A DNA stretch of 64,000 nucleotides, taken from NCBI GenBank assembly GCA_013388425.1, contig JACADV010000086.1, positions 1 to 64,000 of the forward strand, written 5' to 3'. The notes beneath the pieces are model-generated. The model did no database searches. It was given only the letters and a program-made list of their open reading frames with translations, and was not told where the DNA came from. Position numbers and translations under genes: made by a program. This DNA comes from Thermoanaerobaculaceae bacterium. GTDB lineage: Bacteria; Acidobacteriota; Thermoanaerobaculia; Thermoanaerobaculales; Thermoanaerobaculaceae. Below, in pieces: positions 8,725 through 16,120 of this stretch (its first letter is position 1; every line of letters begins with the position of its first letter).

Positions 8725-9741
8725 ATGGTGGGCGCGAGGATGGTTGCAGTGGCAGGGGTGTTGGCCGCGCTGGCGGATTTGCCGGCTCGCGCCGAGGTGT
8801 TCAAGGTGGCGACCCTGGCCCCGGAGGGGAGTGTCTGGATGGAGGGGGTGCGCCGCGGCGCCGCCGAGGTGGCGCGCCGCAGCGGCGGGCGGGTGAGTTT
8901 CCGCTTCTTCCCCGGCGGTACGATGGGGAACGACCAGTCGGTGCTGCGCAAGATCCGGATCGGGCAGCTCCAGGGTGGTGCCCTCACCGCCGGTGGGCTC
9001 GCGGCGGTCTGGCCCGACGCGCAGATCTACAGCATGCCGTTCCTGTTTCACTCCTACGCCGAGGTGGACGCGGTCCGTGCGCAGCTGGACGAGCGACTGC
9101 TGGCGGGGCTTTTTGAGCGGGGTTTCGTATCGTTCGGCCTGGTGGAGGGGGGGTTCGCCTACCTGCTCTCCACCAGGCCCGTGCGCAGCTTTGCCGATCT
9201 CGCCGGCCGCAGGCCGTGGGTGCCCGAGGGCGATGTGGTGGGCCAAGCCATCTTTGCCGCCGCTGGCGTGAGCCCCGTGGCGCTGCCCATGGCCGATGTC
9301 CTCACCGGTCTGCAAACTGGCCTCATCGACACGGTGGCCTCGACACCGGTGGGTGCGGTGGCCCTGCAGTGGTTCACCAAGACCAAGTACCTGACCGACT
9401 CCCCGCTCATCTACGTGTACGGCACCCTGGTTCTGGACCGCACCGCCTTCGAGCGGCTGGCCGCCGAGGACCGGGCCGTGGTGCACGAGGTGTTGGCAGG
9501 GGTGATGCGGGAGCTGGACCGCCGCACCCGCGCGGACAACGAGGCGGCCAGGCGAGCACTGTTGGAACAGGGCCTGGAAGCGGTGACGGTGACGCCGGAG
9601 GCGGCGAAGCAGTGGGAGGTGGTGGCTGCCAAGGCGACCGCCACCCTCGCCGCCCAGGGCGCGTTCTCCGCGACCCTGTACGCGGAGCTGCAGCAAGCTA
9701 TTGCCACCTTTCGAGCCGCGGCCACAGCCGCACCCCCATGA
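8725..9741 (+). CDS. dctP: TRAP transporter substrate-binding protein (DctP/TatP type)
   Basis: A 338-residue periplasmic binding protein with an N-terminal signal (MVGARMVAVAGVLAAL...ARAE). Family features include FKVATLAPEGSVWMEGVRR at the mature N-terminus, FRFFPGGTMGNDQSVLRKIR, YSMPFLFHSYAEVDAVR, the RRPWVPEGDVVGQAIFAAAG region corresponding to the ligand-binding arginine segment, and VASTPVGAVALQWF. It delivers its ligand to the DctQM permease. The ligand cannot be deduced; TatT-associated systems are thought to handle hydrophobic compounds. The stop overlaps the dctQ start (ATGA), so translation is coupled. Confidence 0.9.
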   Translation: MVGARMVAVAGVLAALADLPARAEVFKVATLAPEGSVWMEGVRRGAAEVARRSGGRVSFRFFPGGTMGNDQSVLRKIRIGQLQGGALTAGGLAAVWPDAQIYSMPFLFHSYAEVDAVRAQLDERLLAGLFERGFVSFGLVEGGFAYLLSTRPVRSFADLAGRRPWVPEGDVVGQAIFAAAGVSPVALPMADVLTGLQTGLIDTVASTPVGAVALQWFTKTKYLTDSPLIYVYGTLVLDRTAFERLAAEDRAVVHEVLAGVMRELDRRTRADNEAARRALLEQGLEAVTVTPEAAKQWEVVAAKATATLAAQGAFSATLYAELQQAIATFRAAATAAPP

Positions 9742-10241
9742 GCCTGCCGTCCTCTTCCAACGGAAAGGTGTTCTCGCTGGTGCGGCGCCTCGAGGAGGCG
9801 GTGCTGGTGGGGGTGTTGGCCGGGATGATCGTGCTGGCCGTCACCCAGATCCTCCTCCGTAACGTGCTGGGCGGGGGCTTGGTGTGGGCTGACCCGCTGC
9901 TGCGCCTGGCGGTGCTGTGGCTGGGGATGGCCGGGGCGGCGCTGGCCAGCCGCGAGGACCGGCACATTGCCATTGACACGCTGCCACGCCTCCTGCCACC
10001 CCGCGCCCGGGCCGGGGTCCGCGTCGTCACCGACCTCTTCACCGCTGCCGTGGCTGCGGTCCTGGCGCGCCACGCCACGCGCCTGGTGCTCGCCGACCGC
10101 ACGGCGGGCGCCGCAGCGTTTTCCGGCATGCCCGCCTGGGTGGCCGAGGCGGTGCTCCCGGTGGCGTTCGGGGTGGTAGCCTGGCGCTACCTGGCGATGG
10201 CGTGGCGGCACGCGCGCGAGCTGGCGCGGAGGCCGGGTTGA
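9738..10241 (+). CDS. dctQ: TRAP transporter small permease (DctQ)
   Basis: A 167-residue membrane protein starting at ATG 9738, overlapping the dctP stop by 4 bases. Four hydrophobic segments are visible (VLAGMIVLAVTQILLRNVL, LLRLAVLWLGMAGAALA, RVVTDLFTAAVAAVLA, VLPVAFGVVAWRYLAMA). The family signature is clear in ILLRNVLGGGLVWADPLLRLAV followed by ASREDRHIAIDTLPRLLP. It forms the membrane complex with DctM. It ends 4 bases into the proposed TTG start of dctM. Confidence 0.88.
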   Translation: MSLPSSSNGKVFSLVRRLEEAVLVGVLAGMIVLAVTQILLRNVLGGGLVWADPLLRLAVLWLGMAGAALASREDRHIAIDTLPRLLPPRARAGVRVVTDLFTAAVAAVLARHATRLVLADRTAGAAAFSGMPAWVAEAVLPVAFGVVAWRYLAMAWRHARELARRPG

Positions 10242-11494
10242 TCCTCACCGGGCTCCTGCTGCTGGTGCTGGCGCTGGCGGGGGCGCCCCTGTTTGCCATC
10301 ATTGCTGCCTCTGCCCTGCTCGGTTTTGCACGCGGCGGCGTGGATCCCATGGTGGTGGTGGGGGAGTTCTTCCGCATTGCCGATATGCCCGTGCTCCTGG
10401 CCATCCCTCTCTTTACCTTTGCCGGCTACCTCTTGAGCGAGAGCGGGGCGCCGAAACGGCTCGTGCGCCTCTCCAACGCCCTGCTCTCCTGGCTCCCCGG
10501 CGGGCTCGCCCTGGTCACCCTGGTCACCTGCGCCCTGTTCACGGCGTTCACGGGAGCTTCAGGCGTGACCATCGTGGCCATCGGCGCGCTCCTCTACCCA
10601 GCACTGCAACAAGCGGGTTACGAGGAGCGGTTCACCCTCGGGCTCCTGACCACTGGGGGGAGCCTGGGGTTGCTCTTCCCCCCTTCCCTGCCCCTGATCC
10701 TGTACGGGGTCGTGGCCGGCACCAACGTGGATCGGCTGTTCCTGGCCGGGGTGCTGCCGGGGATCGCCATGGTGCTGCTGCTCGGGGTGTGGTGTGTGCA
10801 TCGAGGCCGCCGGATCCAGCGGCCGGCCACGTTCTCCTTCCGCGAGGCAGGCGCCGCGCTTGCCGCTGCCGCCTGGGAGCTGCCGCTGCCGGTGCTAGTG
10901 CTGGGCGGGGTCTACTCGGGGCTGTTTGCCGTTTCCGAGGTGGCGGCGGTGACGGCGCTGTACGTGACCGTCGTGGAGGTGGGCGTGCACCGGGAGGTGA
11001 CGTGGCGCCAGTTGCCAGCCGTGATGCGGGAATCGGCGGTGCTGGTGGGTGGAATCCTGGTCATCCTTGGCGCCTCCCTGGCCTCCACCAACTACCTGAT
11101 CGACGCCCAGGTGCCGGAAAAGCTCTTTGCCTTCGTCACGACGCACGTGACTTCCAAGTTCACGTTTCTCGTGGTGCTCAACCTCTTCCTCCTGGTGTTG
11201 GGCATGATCCTGGACATTTTCTCGGCAGTGGTCATCGTCGTGCCGCTGGTGCTGCCGCTTGCGGCGGGGTACGGCATCGATCCCCTGCACCTGGGCATGA
11301 TCTTCCTGGCCAACATGCAGATCGGCTACTCCACGCCGCCGGTGGGCATGAACCTCTTCATCGCCAGCTATCGCTTCGGCAAACCGGTGCTGGAGCTGTA
11401 CCGGGCGTCGCTGCCGTTCGTGGCCCTCCTGCTCCTGGCGGTGCTGCTCATTACCTACGTTCCAGCGCTGTCGCTGCTCCTGGTGGGGAAGTAG
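10238..11494 (+). CDS. dctM: TRAP transporter large permease (DctM)
   Basis: A 418-residue, 11-13 helix transporter that couples substrate uptake to a sodium gradient. I chose TTG 10238 because GGAGG at 10228-10232 is 5 bases upstream, it overlaps the dctQ stop (TTGA), and the product starts directly with the first helix (LILTGLLLLVLALAGAPLFA). GTG 10202 is an alternative 36 bases upstream. Family motifs are IPLFTFAGYLLSESGAPKRL, AFTGASGVTIVAIGALLYPAL, GGSLGLLFPPSLPLILYGVV and the second-half IGYSTPPVGMNLFIAS. The gene completes the tatT-dctP-dctQ-dctM operon. Confidence 0.9.
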   Translation: MILTGLLLLVLALAGAPLFAIIAASALLGFARGGVDPMVVVGEFFRIADMPVLLAIPLFTFAGYLLSESGAPKRLVRLSNALLSWLPGGLALVTLVTCALFTAFTGASGVTIVAIGALLYPALQQAGYEERFTLGLLTTGGSLGLLFPPSLPLILYGVVAGTNVDRLFLAGVLPGIAMVLLLGVWCVHRGRRIQRPATFSFREAGAALAAAAWELPLPVLVLGGVYSGLFAVSEVAAVTALYVTVVEVGVHREVTWRQLPAVMRESAVLVGGILVILGASLASTNYLIDAQVPEKLFAFVTTHVTSKFTFLVVLNLFLLVLGMILDIFSAVVIVVPLVLPLAAGYGIDPLHLGMIFLANMQIGYSTPPVGMNLFIASYRFGKPVLELYRASLPFVALLLLAVLLITYVPALSLLLVGK

Positions 11495-11576
11495 GGCGGT
11501 GTTCCGGGAGCACTGGCCAGCAGGGCTGCGGCAACGGTAGGATAGCCATCACGGCCTTTGTGCCGCGGAGGGTGCG

Positions 11577-11831
11577 ATGGTTTCGGAGCGTAAGTTCAAC
11601 GAGATTCTCCTGGAGATCCTCAACGACCGCGATCTCAAGGTGGTGTTCGAGGGCAACCCGAGAGGGTTCCTGCGGCAACGGGGGGTGACCGTTCCCGACG
11701 AGATCGAACTCCGCGTCCACGAGGACACCGCCCGGCTGCGCCACATCGTCATTCCCTACCTGGAGGGGGAGCCTCCCGCCACCGTGGAGGAGCTTGAGGA
11801 ACGCCTGAGCCGCAGCGTGAGCTTCGGCTAA
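11577..11831 (+). CDS. Small NHLP-leader-like protein (possible RiPP precursor)
   Basis: An 84-residue protein at ATG 11577 behind GGAGGG. It has no signal peptide or membrane segment. The sequence follows the nitrile-hydratase-alpha-like leader (NHLP) pattern: an N-terminal helix (FNEILLEILNDRDLK), NPRGFLRQRGVTVPDEIELR, then VHEDTARLRHIVIPY. In NHLP-type natural-product precursors this region is the leader and a variable core follows. Here the remaining tail is about 23 residues (GEPPATVEELEERLSRSVSF and a last Gly), with no Cys or Thr cluster, so it may instead be a stand-alone leader-like protein. A TAGGAT hexamer at 11538-11543 could be its -10. An ATP-grasp ligase gene follows 150 bases downstream on its own promoter. 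Confidence 0.6.
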   Translation: MVSERKFNEILLEILNDRDLKVVFEGNPRGFLRQRGVTVPDEIELRVHEDTARLRHIVIPYLEGEPPATVEELEERLSRSVSFG

Positions 11832-11925
11832 GAGCTGCGCGACGGCTCGCCCCCCAGGCGGGTCCCTCCCGGCCGACGCCCCCCGTCCATCGCCAGCGGG
11901 CTGGCAAGCATGCTGGGCGGGGGGC

Positions 11926-11954
11926 TTGACAGCGTGGCATCGATAGGTTTCACT
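11926..11954 (+). promoter_or_regulatory. Probable promoter for the ATP-grasp gene
   Basis: Perfect TTGACA at 11926-11931, a 17-base spacer, then TTCACT at 11949-11954 (3 of 6 matches to TATAAT). It lies 32 bases before ATG 11986, a normal leader position. Confidence 0.5.
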
Positions 11955-11985
11955 AGAGGCGTGATGCGCCGGCGGAGGCGAGGAG

Positions 11986-13002
11986 ATGGGGCATAGCAGC
12001 GGAACCGCTGCAGTGCCCGTGCTGCTCCTCTACAACCTGGATCCGGACTGGCTCCCCCTCGAACGAGAGGAAGTGGTGGCCGAGGTGGAGCGGTTAGCCG
12101 CCGCCTTGGCTGCGGCAGGAAACCCCGTCACGCTCCGCGCCGTGGAGACGAGAGAGCTTGCCGCCTCTCTTGCCGGGGTAGATCCCGACGCCTGCGTAGT
12201 CTTCAACTGGTGTGACGGCCTGCCGGGGCTGCCCCACAGCGAGGCCGAGGTGGCGCGGGGGTTGGAGACGCTGCAGTTCACCTACACGGGTTCGCCACCG
12301 CCGGTGCTCGCGCTGTCGTGGCAGAAGGAACGGGTGAAGCGACTGCTGGAAGGAGCGGGCGTGCCGACGCCGCCGTGGCGGCTTTTCCGCAGCGCGCACG
12401 GCAACGGGTGGCAGCGTTTCCCGGCCATTGTGAAGCCGGCCCACGAGCACGCCAGCCGCGGGGTGGGGCGCGAGTCGGTGGTGCTCGACGGCGAGGAGCT
12501 TTCCGAGCGGGTGGCTCACGTGCTCACCCAGCTGGGCCAGCCGGCGCTGGTGGAGGAGTTCATCGACGGTCGGGAGTTCCACGTCTCGGTGTGGGGCAAC
12601 GGGAAGCTGGCCGTTCTGCCCCCTGCCGAGATGGACTTCCGGGCCCTGGCCGACGTCCGGGACCGCCTGTGCAGCTACGACGCCAAGTTCACCCCTTCCT
12701 CCAGGGTTTTCGCGGCGATCGAGCTCCTCCTCCCTGCGCCGCTCTCGCCAGCCGAACGGCAGCAACTGGAGGCGGTGGCCGTGGCCGCCTATGCGGCGGT
12801 GGGCTGTCGCGATTACGCGCGCATCGACGTGCGCCTCAAGGACGGTGTTTTCTACGTGCTGGACGTCAACCCCAACTGCGACCTCTCCACCGACACGAGC
12901 ACGGCCCTCGCCGCCTCGCTGGAGGGGGGGAGCTTTGCGGAGTTTCTCTCCCAGCTCGTGGCCCTGGCTGCCCGCCGCCACCCGCGCCTGGGCGCCGCGT
13001 AG
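11986..13002 (+). CDS. ATP-grasp ligase, D-alanine-D-alanine-ligase-like
   Basis: A 338-residue cytosolic protein; ATG 11986 has GGAGG at 11974-11978. It has the ATP-grasp layout. The N-terminal Rossmann-like part has VVFNWCDGLPGLPHSEAEVA. The lysine/glycine ATP loop is FPAIVKPAHEHASRGVG. The ligand region is LVEEFIDGREFHVSVWG, and the metal-binding end is DYARIDVRLKDGVFYVLDVN with PNCDLS. Such ligases join a carboxylate to an amine through an acyl phosphate. It is not an obvious cell-wall Ddl: there is no ddl/mur context and the N-terminus diverges. It could act on a peptide or amino acid, conceivably the upstream NHLP-like product, but nothing in the sequence proves this. Confidence 0.75.
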   Translation: MGHSSGTAAVPVLLLYNLDPDWLPLEREEVVAEVERLAAALAAAGNPVTLRAVETRELAASLAGVDPDACVVFNWCDGLPGLPHSEAEVARGLETLQFTYTGSPPPVLALSWQKERVKRLLEGAGVPTPPWRLFRSAHGNGWQRFPAIVKPAHEHASRGVGRESVVLDGEELSERVAHVLTQLGQPALVEEFIDGREFHVSVWGNGKLAVLPPAEMDFRALADVRDRLCSYDAKFTPSSRVFAAIELLLPAPLSPAERQQLEAVAVAAYAAVGCRDYARIDVRLKDGVFYVLDVNPNCDLSTDTSTALAASLEGGSFAEFLSQLVALAARRHPRLGAA

Positions 13003-13017
13003 CCGCCCCTCGACCCG

Positions 13018-13045
13018 TTGACTGCTCTGCTCTTGGTGGTAGTAT
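13018..13045 (+). promoter_or_regulatory. Promoter for the 129-aa protein gene
   Basis: TTGACT at 13018-13023 and TAGTAT at 13040-13045 with a 16-base spacer. It would start transcription near 13052, giving a leader of about 115 bases before GTG 13167. The leader sequence has no recognisable riboswitch. Confidence 0.6.
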
Positions 13046-13166
13046 TGAAACAGAGGAGCCACGGCAGGAGCAGTGCGAGACTTCGGCACGGCACCGGGGT
13101 TAGGGAGGCGGCGTGGCCGCCCGCCTTCCGTCCCCAGGGGCGGCCAGGAGTAGAGAGGAGGCAACG

Positions 13167-13556
13167 GTGGAAAAGCAACGGTACGCCACGGTCAAGGTCA
13201 CGGTGGACGTCAAGAACAGGCGCATCACCTGTGACCCGGACCCCGTCAAGTGCTACTGGGTGGCGGGGCCCGAGAACATCCGCTGGACCTTCCCGGGACT
13301 GCCCCCGGAGGTGGACGCGGTGACCATCGAGTGGGAGCGCAACGCTGGCTCCAAGTACAAGAACAAGCCGATGTTCTATGCTCAGGGCGTGGCGCCCTCC
13401 ACGAGCAACTCGCACCTGGGCGACATCGTCACCGCGCAGAACGTCAAGGAGAAGGGCAAGTTCAAGTACGCCGTCTTCTGCTTCGACCGAGCCGGGAACC
13501 TGCTGGCCCAGGCCGATCCAGAGGGCGACAACGACGACATCCCGATTGGACCCTGA
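13167..13556 (+). CDS. Unknown 129-aa protein, probably beta-rich
   Basis: The start is GTG 13167, because AGGAGG at 13156-13161 is 5 bases upstream; the longer frame from 13113 lacks such a site. The product has no signal peptide or membrane segment. It alternates short strands with charged turns: ATVKVTVDVKNRRITCDPDP, ENIRWTFPGLPPEVDAVTIE, KFKYAVFCFDRAGNLLAQAD, ending in the acidic PEGDNDDIPIGP. This suggests a single Ig-like or cupredoxin-like beta sandwich, but I do not recognise the family and cannot assign a function. It has its own clear promoter and converges on the kinase gene with an 8-base gap. Confidence 0.6.
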   Translation: MEKQRYATVKVTVDVKNRRITCDPDPVKCYWVAGPENIRWTFPGLPPEVDAVTIEWERNAGSKYKNKPMFYAQGVAPSTSNSHLGDIVTAQNVKEKGKFKYAVFCFDRAGNLLAQADPEGDNDDIPIGP

Positions 13557-13564
13557 CGGGGCGA

Positions 13565-15598
13565 TCAGCGCGCCGAGGCGACCAGCTCACGGAAGGCGGG
13601 GTTGGCCTGGAGGCGGTGGAAGTCGGGGGTGGCGAACCAGGCTCGTGGCGCGTGGAGCTGGATGGCCCGTCGGGTCCAGGCCAGGCAGGAGGTATCGTCA
13701 CCGTTGATGGCGGCCACGAGGGCAGCCACGAACACGGTTTCGGGGTTGTCCGGGAACTCGCGGATCGCCTCCTGCACGGCGAGGACGGCCTGTTCGCCGA
13801 GGCCCAGATGGGCCAGGCAGCGGGCTCGCAGGTCGAGCAGGGTGCGCGTGCGGCGGCCCGCATCCAGCTGTTCGGTGCACAGGGCGAGGGCGCGCCGGTA
13901 GGCCTGCGCGGCCTCCTGCTGTCGCCCCTGCACCAGCAGTGCGTCGGCTAGGTTGGCCATGGGCAGGGGATCGCTGGTGGCGAGGGTGGTGGCCCGCTGG
14001 TACAGCTCCGCGGCTTCCTGGTAGCGGCCCTGGAAGAACACGGCGTTGCCCAGGTTCACCAGGTCGCTCTTGGTCTCCCGCTGGGCCACCACCTCCCGGT
14101 AGAGCGCCTCGGACCTGGCGAAGTCGCCGGCGTACATCTCCACTTCTGCGAGCTTGGCGAGGGCGGAGGTGTTGGCCGGGGCCGCGGCGAGGATAGGGGC
14201 GAGGGTTTCCCGGGCAGCCGGGTAGTCGCCACGTGCGCGCCGCACGTCGGCGAGGAAGTAGAGCGTCTGCCAGGCGGGGCGCAGGGCGTAGGCGCGGCGG
14301 AGGGCGCGCTCCGCCTCGTCGTACCGACCAAGGGCGGCGAGGGTCTTGCCCAGTTCCGCCCAGGCCGAGGGATCGCCCGGGCGCTGCCGGGTCAACTCCC
14401 GGGCCCGCTCGGCAGCGGCCTCGGACTCGCCCTTGGCCACCAGCGCAGCAACCTGCACGAGCTGGACCTGGGGGTCCTCCGGGGCCAGCTCTAAAGCTCG
14501 CGCCAGGAGGCGGTCCATCTCGTCCCGGTGGGCGGCGTCGTGGGTGGTGGCGTAGAGGTAGCGGTGGATTGCCGCCAGGTTCACCACTGGATCCAGGTAG
14601 CGCGGCGAGGTGGCAATGGCGGAACGCAGCCGGGAGATCTCCTCGCGGTGGCCGGGGCTCGACCGGCCCCCCTCCAGCCGGGTGGTCGCTTCCAGGAAGG
14701 CACGGAGTGCGGCGGGGCTCGCTTCGCGCGGGGGAGCGGAGCGGGCGGTGGAGAACCCTCGGTAGCCATCCTCGAGGGTGGTGGTAACCCGATCCTGCAG
14801 CACGAAGAGGTCGTCGGCCGCCGTCTCCACCGTACGACTCCACAGCATCTTGCCGCTCGTCCCCTCCACCCGCGAGAGGGTGACGCGCCACAGCCGACCA
14901 CCCTCGCCGGGGGTGAGCGATGCCTCCACCAGCTCGTTGGCCCCCAGTTCCCGGGCGATGTCGGTGGGACGCCGATCCTCCGTGGCGATGGCCCGGACTT
15001 CGCGGCCGGAGATGGTGACGATACCCTCCAAGCGGGCGAGATGCTCGGCGATGGCGTGGGTGACGGCGGTGGCGGCCAGTGCGGCCCCTTCGGCCGACGT
15101 GTCGGTGGTGGCGGGGAGCACGGCGACCACACGCGGGGCGGGGCTGGAGAGCCAGCCAAAGTAAACCGCGCTGGCCACCAGAGCAGCCAGTGCCAGCACC
15201 GCCCCAGCGGCGGCGAGCCAGTGTTCCCGGGTGCGCCAGTAGAGGGCCGTGGCGGCCAGGGCACGGGTGGCCACCGCTGTCCCACCTGCCAGCTCGGGGC
15301 TGCGCAGGGCGCTGGCCACCTCCGCGGCGGTCTGGTAGCGATCGGCGGGTCGGCGAGCCATGCACCGCTCGATGACCCGCACGAGGGCCAGGGGCAGCCG
15401 CGGGTTGACCTGCCACACCGGCACGGCCCGACACCCCGCCACCCGGTGCATGATCTCTGCGGGCGTGCCGCCGTCGAAGGCCGGCCGTCCGCTGGCCAGC
15501 TCGTAGAGCAGCGAGCCCAGGGAAAAAATATCGCTGCGCGCATCGATGGCCTGGCCCAGCGCCTGTTCCGGCGACATGGCCCTGGTGGTGCCCACCAC
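13565..15598 (-). CDS. Ser/Thr kinase-TPR gene, downstream part after an in-frame TAG
   Basis: This 677-codon frame, starting nominally at GTG 15598, is the direct in-frame continuation of the kinase N-terminus at 15641-16105; only the TAG at 15638-15640 separates them. It supplies the end of the kinase domain (GTTRAMSPEQALG, RSDIFSLGSLLYELASGRPA, IERCMARRPADRYQTAAEVA), a membrane helix (WLAAAGAVLALAALVASAVYFG) and a FlgO/TolB-like module (VVAVLPATTD to LWSRTVETAADDLFVLQDRV). About 380 residues of TPR repeats follow (AWAELGKTLAALGRYDEAER, NLGNAVFFQGRYQEAAELY). GTTRAMSPEQ is, as far as I recall, an accepted acidobacterial variant of the activation segment. Made alone it would be an incomplete kinase. 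The frame is otherwise intact, so the break is recent, recoded, or a sequence error. Confidence 0.8.
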   Translation of the reverse strand: MVGTTRAMSPEQALGQAIDARSDIFSLGSLLYELASGRPAFDGGTPAEIMHRVAGCRAVPVWQVNPRLPLALVRVIERCMARRPADRYQTAAEVASALRSPELAGGTAVATRALAATALYWRTREHWLAAAGAVLALAALVASAVYFGWLSSPAPRVVAVLPATTDTSAEGAALAATAVTHAIAEHLARLEGIVTISGREVRAIATEDRRPTDIARELGANELVEASLTPGEGGRLWRVTLSRVEGTSGKMLWSRTVETAADDLFVLQDRVTTTLEDGYRGFSTARSAPPREASPAALRAFLEATTRLEGGRSSPGHREEISRLRSAIATSPRYLDPVVNLAAIHRYLYATTHDAAHRDEMDRLLARALELAPEDPQVQLVQVAALVAKGESEAAAERARELTRQRPGDPSAWAELGKTLAALGRYDEAERALRRAYALRPAWQTLYFLADVRRARGDYPAARETLAPILAAAPANTSALAKLAEVEMYAGDFARSEALYREVVAQRETKSDLVNLGNAVFFQGRYQEAAELYQRATTLATSDPLPMANLADALLVQGRQQEAAQAYRRALALCTEQLDAGRRTRTLLDLRARCLAHLGLGEQAVLAVQEAIREFPDNPETVFVAALVAAINGDDTSCLAWTRRAIQLHAPRAWFATPDFHRLQANPAFRELVASAR

Positions 15599-15637
15599 CA
15601 GCCCCTCGGCGGTGAGGTTCGCCTGGGCCTCGCGTGG

Positions 15638-16105
15638 CTATGTCCACTTGGCGAGTCCAAAGTCCAGGACCTTGACGTGGCCATCCGGCGTGATCATGAC
15701 GTTTTCCGTCTTCACGTCGCGGTGGATGAGACCGTGCTGGTGAGCGGCCTCCAGGGCGTCGGCCACGGCGGCGCCGATGCGCGCCACCTCGCTGGGGGCG
15801 AGGGGGCCGCCCTTGACGATCTTGGAGAGGGGCTGACCGTCGATGAACTCCATGACGATCCATTCCCGACCGCCATCCTGGACAATCTCGTAGACGTGGG
15901 CCACGTTGGGGTGTGAGAGGGCAGCCACGGCGCGGGCCTCGCGGCGCAGACGCGCCTGCTGCTCCGGCGAAGGGGTCCCGGAGAGCAGCCCCTTGATGGC
16001 CACCGGCCGCTGCAGCTCCTCGTCCCACCCCTGGTACACCTCGCCCATCCCCCCCACGCCCAGGGTCCTCACGATGCGGTAGCGACCGATGACTGCGGGT
16101 GGCAT
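15638..16105 (-). CDS. Ser/Thr protein kinase N-terminal part, ends at a premature TAG
   Basis: A 155-residue fragment of a Hanks-type kinase. ATG 16105 lies 9 bases after a TAGAAT box and has no Shine-Dalgarno sequence. Present are the glycine loop (IVRTLGVGGMGEVYQGWD), the ATP lysine (PVAIKG), the catalytic loop HRDVKTEN and DFGLAKW. The frame then stops at TAG 15638-15640, in the activation segment and before the APE-equivalent motif, so this product alone would lack the C-lobe. Reading through the TAG gives a protein of about 846 residues with the usual acidobacterial kinase-membrane-TPR layout. The two parts are therefore one broken or recoded gene. Confidence 0.8.
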   Translation of the reverse strand: MPPAVIGRYRIVRTLGVGGMGEVYQGWDEELQRPVAIKGLLSGTPSPEQQARLRREARAVAALSHPNVAHVYEIVQDGGREWIVMEFIDGQPLSKIVKGGPLAPSEVARIGAAVADALEAAHQHGLIHRDVKTENVMITPDGHVKVLDFGLAKWT

Positions 16106-16114
16106 CGAGCAAAG

Positions 16115-16120
16115 ATTCTA
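16115..16120 (-). promoter_or_regulatory. -10 box of the kinase gene, near-leaderless
   Basis: GC-TAGAAT reading leftwards at 16120-16115, with 9 bases before ATG 16105 and no ribosome site between. It overlaps the stop codon of cheR (16118-16120), so the kinase begins exactly where the chemosensory operon ends. Confidence 0.4.

Noticed and set aside
7435-9696. Long minus-strand frame opposite tatT and dctP
   Set aside because: Same shadow signature, rich in His, Gln, Arg and Gly, with no conserved motif; the plus-strand TRAP genes fully explain the region.
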